A stretch of 64,000 nucleotides of DNA from Glandiceps talaboti. Taxonomy: Eukaryota; Hemichordata; Enteropneusta; Spengelidae. The notes under the pieces were generated by a model that made no database searches, had not been told where the DNA came from, and saw nothing but the letters and a program-made list of their open reading frames with translations. Below, piece after piece: positions 56,079 to 64,000 of this stretch (position 1 is the stretch's first letter; each line of letters begins with the position of its first letter). Position numbers and translations under genes: made by a program. The stretch lies in contig NC_135555.1 in assembly GCF_964340395.1 (NCBI RefSeq), positions 6,327,001-6,391,000 on the forward strand, read 5' to 3'.

Positions 56079-57443
56079 ACATCATAGTCATCGTAATTGT
56101 GTTTCTATAGACGAATATTTTTTCAAAATTAAACCAGGAAAGTTTCCTGCGGCGAAATTATATCCAAACATGTACATTTTCTCAATCTAGCACGAATTTA
56201 TTTTGGTTATTTTTTTTTCTAATTCTCTCTTGCTATGGTTTGTATAGTAGGAGTCAGGCGTACAACAGAATATTCTTAGAATGTTGTAGTTTACAATTTT
56301 TCGTCAAATATTTGCAACAGAACATGTTTCCTGAAAGAGAGTGATTTCCTTAGCAAACAACACGGTGGATGAAACATACCAATGTACATTTATATGCTCT
56401 GGCTATAAATGGCAATAGTGTCCAGTTACGTCCATGATACGCCCATACACCTTTCACAAATGTTGGACTTGGGATAATCGAGCCGCTCCCGTGTGCTTCC
56501 AAATAACTCTTTTGCAGTGGTCGTGAAATGTGTTGTTTCGCCTGTCAAATATCTTTCCAAAATACAGCTGCAGTGTCCTTGCATGGTTGGTAATCTCTGC
56601 AAACGGTACAGTTTGATTTGAATGGGGCTGTTTGATAGGCATGTATATTGGAATGCGCCAAACTTAGGTATTTCCGAGGAGGGGGCTACAATGATTGCAA
56701 TCCAGGCGTGTCAGTTCGTCCGTTTCAATATTTCACAAGTTGACGACTACTTATCAGTGACTTAGTCGATTTTTTTTAGCAACGATCTCTTAAAGACACA
56801 CAACAGTGATATAGATCACTAGAATTTCGAAATGTTAAAGAACTTTTTAGGAAAAAGAGATAAGGGTAACAACAATATAACGGTATTGTAGCTGTTAAGC
56901 TGCATGCAATTGCGGAATGTGGCAGCATATAGCACATGGGGGCTATGGTATTTTGATCTCTATACACTCTTCACAAAGGGTAACGTAGAAGTAGTTTCCC
57001 CCTTCTTTGTACATCTACCTTACGATTATCAACAAGACATGCACGGTTGTCACGGTAATGAGCATCATTCATATTAACTTTGTAAAAAAAAATACACCCC
57101 AAATGTGCTGAAATTCCCCAAATTCTCACTCTTAAAGTTCTGCTACATTTACCTGCACTATCACAACACAACGTTGCTTTAATTGTCAAATAGTTAGAAG
57201 TTGACGTAAGAATAAATGATATTGACGATTAAGTGTTAACCCGACAAATAATCTGTCCCCTCTCTCTTCCCAAAAGCCAAATAAAGCAGAATTTTTGAAC
57301 TTTTTGAACCTTCATATTGTGAATTAATAAAGTTCTGATTACCATCTCACTGACTCCAGTAGATGTGGTAATCATCCGTATACTATCGCACTGAGCAAAA
57401 ACACTGAACATTCATTAAAGTGTGTTGTGTATTCTTTGTGTGT

Positions 57444-57449
<6 letters not shown>
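56079..57449. other. No confident gene
   Basis: A minus-strand ATG frame at 56454-56642 has an internal TTTGCAG acceptor-like site, with a second frame open beyond it; exon-like but unrecognised. The other frames are short. Confidence 0.5.
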
Positions 57450-57475
<26 letters not shown>

Positions 57476-57890
57476 CTGTCTGTCTGTCTGCCTGTCACGA
57501 CATCTCAAAAACTACTGCAATCAGTTCTAATTAAACTTACTACACGCCTTTCTTATGCTAATGTCAAGAACTGGTTAGGTTTTGGTAACTATCTATGAAT
57601 TTTAACGTGCCATTTTCTTGTTCAACGATAATCAGTAATTAGACTATACCTTAGAATGCAAGCTTCAAATTCCTTATCAGTTGGTACATACATCGACAGT
57701 GCGAAACGCTCTTGTCATGTAAAGCTTTGTACTTCATTTGCATAATTTACTGTAGGTAATTAGGCAATATCTTATTGCATACTTCAAATATGACTTGGTA
57801 CATACATTGACAATGACAAAGTGCACGTTTCCTAGATCTTAACGACGCATGTTTCAAATTTCATATAATTTGGTATATGCAGGGATGATA
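57450..57890 (+). mobile_element. (TCTG)n-headed dispersed repeat, copy 2, with internal repeats
   Basis: (GT)n and (TGTC)n (57450-57496) precede CATCTCAAAAACTACTGCAA, TAATTAAACTTACTACACGC, TTGGTAACTATCTATGAAT and ATCAGTAATTAGACTATA, aligning with copy 1. It continues beyond copy 1's similarity with three internal units of the form GCAT.CTTCAAAT...TTGGTACATACAT at about 57655, 57775 and 57847. The internal units probably represent the element's own structure, lost in copy 1. Confidence 0.65.
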
Positions 57891-60800
57891 ACAAAGGATA
57901 GTAGTACAGCAATCGTTTGGGGGAAGACGTTTTAATTTGGTAAAATGACAGTAATAAATGTGTCTGCTATCGGAGTGGTGTTTGTAGTTGTTGGATGTAA
58001 AATCCTGAAATAAACAAATTACTGTGTTTGGGATTGCAATCCTAGGCAATAGACTGGTGAAGACAGACGAGTTTCCTCAATGACACCAATCAATCAGTAA
58101 CTCTACCCTGAACAAGTACAGTAGTGGATGTCCTCAAACCCCAACAGGATAAGTGACGAACCCCTTTGACGAAATATCCCTAAACAAGAGCCTCTGTATT
58201 GTTTGGGTAAGGGTTAAAAAGATTAGGAGCTCCTAAGTTTGTTTATTTCCCAGAATGCCTTGCCCCAAGAGGTTTCTTCTAAGCCAGATTTGGAAATTTT
58301 GTAACTTTATTTCATTGCGATTGCACGTACAGTTACCGTACCATGGCTATTTAATGAACGTACACTGCCATGTATCATTGCAGGACAGAGCTTTCAAGAA
58401 CAGAACAGACGTTGGCGATCTTTTCTGAAAATGACTAGGTTTGTTTTTACTGAGTTTAACAAGGCAGTCATCAGATTTGAATAATTGAGAAAAAAGCACA
58501 TTTGTACTTAACTCCACTGCCATAAAATGTATTTTAAAAAACGTGCTGGGGAGTTCTTTATTTTGTGTTGTACTGTAAATGGCATCACTATTGTAGTTTA
58601 GAAAGTGGTGACGCTTCGAGCAAACACACGACTCCTGAGGTTGGAAAGGCTTTAAGAGTAAGAGAGAGGGAAGGAAAAAAAAGCTTGAACATGAAACTGT
58701 TTAATAATGAAACTTTAGGCTTCGGTGATCATGTAAAGAATCAAAGTTTTGCGGAAAGTGTTTCATAAGGATCCGTGTGACAGTGACAATACACACATGC
58801 TCTGATGTACCAGGCAAATTTAAGAACCATTAAGAATACTATAGAAAACTAGATTTGACTGTAACTGAAACGTTATTCCCCTCACTAGCCAGCATTTGTC
58901 TGAACAATTGTTATGACCAGCGTAATCGTTCTTTCAATTTTGCCCCTTCATATTTGAATAATCGTCCCTTTTCAACCAAGGCCTTTACAAGTTGCCGCTT
59001 ACTTGTCACAGCGTTTGAACAGGTTTTAAGAAGCTGAAAGTTTACCGAGTCGAAAAGTCAACTCGATTTAGCTGAGGACACAGCGAGAGGTTCTCAGGTT
59101 ACATCCGCGGTGACGTGTCCCTGGCTTAGTCATGTAAAGTTTAGAAGACAAATTGAACAAGGAGTGTTTTTCTTTCCACCTGGGGAAGGCCATCTTTAAG
59201 CACCCTGACGAAAGATGTCTGTAGTGATGTGGATTTGGGGGAAGCATACTGACTGCGGCCTTTGTTTTCTCGGTCGGGATGCTGTTTACGCGGGTTTGGT
59301 AGCAGTATTGACAATTGTCGGACCCTCCATTCACTATTAGCGAAATATAATCTGTTTATTGGATTGTGTGTTCAACAAAGGTACTCTGCTAATTGATCTG
59401 TGTAAGGACAAAACACAGGTAAATGATACCATAACACTTCTAAGCGTACACCTGTCTTCTCGCTTCACTGATTTGCCATTTAATTCGATGTACAATCGAC
59501 GCCCAACGATACGGTAATTTGCAACACACCGCCACACAACGTGTCCGAGCTTGCTCTAGCGCGTGCCTACACCCCGATACGACTACCCTTTTCTCTTTCT
59601 TGTGTCGAATGGGTTGTCAACTTGAAATTTTTCATGGGACCGAAATAAAAGTACTTTCACCGAATGAGAAGGAATGACATCTCAATACCTTTGATAACTT
59701 GCACATTGAATGGAGCAATCAGGCGCTGGACCACAGTTTTTGCCTTTTCATTCACCCCTTCACTCTCGCTCTCGCCTTCTCGCTCTCTCTGTATCTATGT
59801 ATCAATTTATCCATACATCTATCTCAGTGCCCATGTATCCATCTATATTTCTTTCTCTCGTGCGCTCGCACTCTTTGGCATTCCCTCTCCCCGTCCTGGT
59901 CTATACTCCTTCTCATATATCCCGCTTTGTCTAATAAACAAAACAACTTCTCGTGATCACCAATTTAAACGTATACATAAAATAACATTTTCGAGGGGCA
60001 TTTCGATTGTGTTTCGTTCCTGAAGCAATGCATATATTTAAAAAAAATATGGAAAATATATTGTTCATGGTTCCAAGAATCAACAGGACAGTAAAACATA
60101 AACTACTTTGGACGGTAAATTAGAAACGAATGCGATGAATGTGAACGCCAGTTTTCTGAGACATGCTGAATAATTCAACATTTGAGTCATCACGGTCCGA
60201 AGTAGATAGATCGAAATGTCGCATACGTTTCTAATTTGCTATATTTTACTGTGCCTTTTAAAATAGATTTTCCTTTCTGCAGCACTAGATAGTAACGATT
60301 GTGAAAATAGAGGCGTCTTATTATGTCGTGAAGTGTATTTCGTATACAATGTTTCACGTGCGGTGAGACACAAAGAAAAGATTAGGGAACAGGGGAGGCT
60401 TTGTGAATGTTCCAGGACGGTGCCTGATACCGTTGAGAGTACTTTCGGCAAGGCTTAACTCTGGAAAATCGTCTTTTCTTGATATGATATCCCCGATGTT
60501 AGTACACAGTGTTTAGAAATCGCTGTCCGATTTAAACAAGGCTATTATACCTACACAAAGCCTTCGGGGAATGTATGTAAGGAAGTCTGAAAATCTGCAA
60601 AAAATGTTTACTCCTGTCGACTGAGTGGGGGTATACAGTGAGGACAAGCTAGGCATATCAAGACTTTGGTTCTGTCAGCGTTGCCTTCTCCACTCTAACA
60701 ATTGTCTCATCCAGATATATTTGGGTATATGTTTGAGTTGATTACCCACTTTATGGACAAAAGTCGGCACATGCTTGCACAAAAGATTCAATACGCTCGA

Positions 60801-61732
60801 CCACAGAAATGACCTCTTAATCCCCCTCACGGGATGACACTACAGACTTTCACCTGCCACAAGTTCACATGAGTGGACATGGCGAACAAGCAAACAGAAC
60901 CCTCTAAGTCGGTGAAGAAATGGTTAAGCTGACCTACATAACTGGTGATTTACAACTTTATCACTCGGTAAAAAAACCAGCTCAAAGTAGATAATGATCA
61001 ACTCATCTTACTGTCAAAGAACTGGTGGGGGCACTTCTATAAAATGTATAACACTAAAGAAATACACTTTGTCGACGAATACTAGTTCTTTACAAAAAAA
61101 AAGACTCGAGTAACGCTAAGGGGATCTGTTAACCTTAACAGAAGGCTGACATCTTTGAGGATTTCAAAGTATTGAGATGAACTTAAATTGAGTACTGTAC
61201 AGTTGGAGACAGAAGTTTTTGATGTACAGCGTTCACACGTTTCCAGGGCAACAGAAATTGTGAATCCAATCATAAGGATATGATAAACGATTAACCGCCT
61301 ATTCTCTGTTCGTTGTGCCAGAAGTCTTGCATGTATAACAAAATGTTGTCTTGTACCAAAATCAACTATTTAGCAATTTGAAAATTGACAGAAAATTTAA
61401 CATGTGATTCTGGGACCTATAGTATATATTTTTTTTATGTCCCAGAATTTATTTTAAAAATCGCTGCCGTGTTGAAGCTTATGCCTAAACGTGTTACGGA
61501 GACTCGTTCGTAAACTTCATGATATTGTATCAACGGAAACGTACCGCCCTGTGCTAACTTTCTCCGGCACTGCTAATCGAAATATAATTAAACTGCAGTT
61601 TAATTGAAATAAAGTTAACGTTAATGGCGCTTACATGTACACTTCTTTTTATACTGTTAAGGAACAACAAACAAGGTGGTTTCCTATACATTCGAAATAA
61701 GGGGAATCCGCCGACGGCAAGTTAAGGCGAGA
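57891..61732. other. No recognisable gene
   Basis: Single-copy-looking sequence. The adjacent minus frames 59068-59334 and 59337-59537 have a mixed composition but no domain; the CT/TAT-rich tract at 59757-59880 explains the overlapping plus frames 59664-60023. Confidence 0.5.
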
Positions 61733-62047
61733 ATGACTCAGTTAAAAGAGGACGGCGAATTCAACGAAGAGCAAATATTTTCTTATAAATTCGTCTTTTC
61801 ATTATACCTAGATGTTGGCTTCGATCGAGTGCTAGAAATCCATAAGTCAAATATGAACAAGAACGAGGTCTTTTATCACTCCAAACACTGTCGACGAGAG
61901 AGCAGAACAATACCGCCCCGTGAAGAGATTTTCATTAGCAGTCAAGCGATACAGAAGTGCGGGGGGAAAGTTTGCCTGCCTAATGGGCATGCCGTGCGCA
62001 AATCAGCACGTTTCTATCGCAGCCAAAGGCTTGTGTATAAACTTTAG
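61733..62047 (+). CDS. Hypothetical 104-aa ORF
   Basis: ATG at 61733 (the frame is open back to 61676). It starts MTQLKEDGEFNEEQIFSYKF, is acidic at first and strongly basic after about residue 45, with Cys near residues 53, 76 and 81 and a CGGKVCLPNGH segment near 76-86. Composition is balanced and the local DNA is less AT-rich than its neighbours, which makes this the best single-exon candidate in the window. I recognise no family. Chance or a terminal exon remain possible. Confidence 0.2.
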   Translation: MTQLKEDGEFNEEQIFSYKFVFSLYLDVGFDRVLEIHKSNMNKNEVFYHSKHCRRESRTIPPREEIFISSQAIQKCGGKVCLPNGHAVRKSARFYRSQRLVYKL

Positions 62048-64000
62048 GACACTTTGATAAGCGTTGATGTTTTGCATCTGCGCTGACATAAAGACCCTAA
62101 GCTGTACACGACCACCGTTTGGCACGCTGCCATCCTGATGCATGACCAGTGTAACGGACAGGGTGTTGCAAGACAAATTTCGATTTCACGCGTTCTGTTC
62201 GATGGACACGCTCCCCTAGATTTGCATCGTGACTGTGGGGGAGAGGAGCAGGCACCATCATGTAACTGAAAACCGTGACTCACATTTTGGCCAAATAAAA
62301 AAATAGCGTTTCCGATAACCAGACTATAATTTAAGCTGCTGACCTTTAACATTTTTTTTATACAAAAAAGTAAAATTATGACAATTTACTTCTATTTCCC
62401 TGTAGATTTTCTACCCTAAGAATCTTCGGTTACTTTCAAATAAAATCAGATTCCAGACAGAAGTTATGTCTTTTCAGCCTACAATAGTACAATCTGCATA
62501 TTGTGTTAGTCTACTTCTGAATCCCATAATTGTCTTCATTTCCTTCTTTTACACCTCATAAACTGTTAGGGAAGTATTGTCACCAACGACTATCTTGTCT
62601 GTGGGTCGAAGTAATTAAAACAAATAAAATGTAAAATAAAATAAAATCCCGACCTATCTACCTATCCTATTTTCTGAAGTCATGTATTTTACTTTTTTAC
62701 TTTTGTCTGACAAAGTCAAACCGATATAAATAAAATGACTTATTCTTCAGTCTCGCTTTCAGGAAAACGTAGTAAAGAATTATGGATATTCAATATATAT
62801 TTTAAGTACCTGAAACCACATATTTCTTTCTGATGAAAACATTTCAAATCGAAAATCTCACCACATTCATCATACCCTAGAGTACATAACAGTAGTTTTG
62901 AAAACATAGCCATATTTCTCCTGACACGAGAGAAAGCCATGGGAATATGCTTTCCCCCTCGATATTTCAACAAACGCTGCGACGTATGACCTTCATACTC
63001 CCCCTGCTCACACAAAGTTATGTCTAAGTATTCATTTTATCAATGTTACACCACGATTCATGATGAAATATGTGAATATTGCTCACTAGTAATTTTGAAA
63101 CAACTTATAAATTTGGGGTTAATTTACCAACAACAAATGAATGATTTTCGTCATAAGCTTATACCCGTACATATAACATATAGACGGTGTTGTTATAAAA
63201 CCGTTTGTTATTCCAATATTTCAAATGAGCAACAATAATTTGAATCCGAGGTATTTCCATCTTTTCACTCTGCGATATACATATGCTATTTCCTAATCAA
63301 AATAAGACGAATGGCTCATGTTCGCATATCAAATTTTATAACCCTCTTAACAAATGTTATGGAAATGAAAAAAAGAGAGAGAATATTCGATGGTGTGTAG
63401 GTCTATATATAGTTATTTGTATCGTGTCTGGATTACACCTAATACTGCTCTTGGCACAATGCTGATAACTTGGTAAAACGTATAGATAGAGAGGAAACTG
63501 GTTGTATTGGGTTAACTTAACGGGCTGTATTACCAACGGTTCATCGATATGATAAGAACTGCATGGTCATAATCCATCACCCGGTTAGACAAGTTAATGT
63601 ACTGCGTTGGAAACGTGATCGCTGGCTATTGCATTAAATTCGACCCGGCGAATTTGTACATATTCTCTGTTTGTTATATAAAAACGACTGATATAGAATT
63701 AACGACAGTCTGTGATGAAACGACTGGTTTTAGACCGCCAATTTTTTCTTAAAGCGTTGTCACGCAGTGTTCTTTTAATTAACATTTCGTTCTTGCTGGT
63801 GCCTTTCGGCCCAAGTCGTAGTATTCTGTTTCTTCCTCGTGTCCTGGTTGGGAAACGGTTTTGTGCTGGTATAGTTCATATTGAGGTCCGATTCAGCAGC
63901 TTTTTATTGTTTGAATTGGGAGTCGACCGATGTATTCATTGTGAAATCGTAAAAGAAAGCATGGCTAACGTTTGAAATAATAAACTTTAATGTGAAAGTG
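62048..64000. other. No recognisable gene
   Basis: Frames of at most 102 codons are unrecognised. A short AAATA-rich stretch occurs at 62618-62648. The frame at 63712-63975 (87 codons, starting at an ATG) is Leu/Phe/Val-rich and unassigned. Confidence 0.55.

Overview
This is a stretch of animal nuclear DNA, most likely from a marine invertebrate. I see no operons, ribosome-binding sites or dense open frames. The DNA is AT-rich. It is crowded with long microsatellites ((CT)n, (ACAG)n, (ACAT)n, (AT)n, (GTGTT)n, (CAC)n) and several minisatellites, and it holds decayed or miniature transposons. That texture resembles mollusc, other lophotrochozoan or invertebrate-deuterostome genomes; the phylum is an inference and I cannot name the species. 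No tRNA, rRNA, CRISPR array or confidently recognisable protein-coding gene is present. The longest open frames that are not simple repeats are about 100-133 codons, roughly what chance gives in 64 kb. I therefore read the window as intergenic or long-intron sequence.

Layout. 1-5 kb: single-copy-looking sequence with a possible LINE 3' end (about 2120-2235), a perfect 23-bp tandem duplication (3375-3420), a small ORF with a signal-peptide-like start (3811-4053, minus) and a clear MITE with an 8-bp target duplication (4460-4703). 5-9 kb: (GA)n, (ACAG)n and (AC)n arrays, an RFX X-box (8115-8127) and a degenerate 39-bp minisatellite (8408-8670). 11-13.6 kb: trinucleotide tracts. 14-17 kb: a minisatellite split by a 5'-truncated LINE, with 12-bp flanking repeats and the last 53 codons of its ORF; a hammerhead-like/Penelope-like relic; and a 229-bp near-palindromic element with a 13-bp target duplication. 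18-32 kb: very long microsatellites, twin pentanucleotide arrays and a perfect palindromic X-box (31052-31065). 32-44 kb: mostly quiet single-copy sequence with one splice-flanked exon candidate (40776-40843). 44-58 kb: more microsatellites, a second hammerhead-like relic (47437-47530), a 35-bp minisatellite, a 234-bp tandem duplication, a foldback element whose arms turned into a 42-bp minisatellite, and two homologous copies of a (TCTG)n-headed dispersed repeat. 58-64 kb: quiet; one 104-codon ORF at 61733-62047.

The main theme is the interplay of small mobile elements with tandem repeats: a LINE landing inside a minisatellite, inverted-repeat arms amplifying into a minisatellite, and retroposon-like tails or heads joined to microsatellites at separate loci. 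Possible regulatory sites (five full CREs, two X-boxes, one PBX/MEIS composite) are motif matches only.
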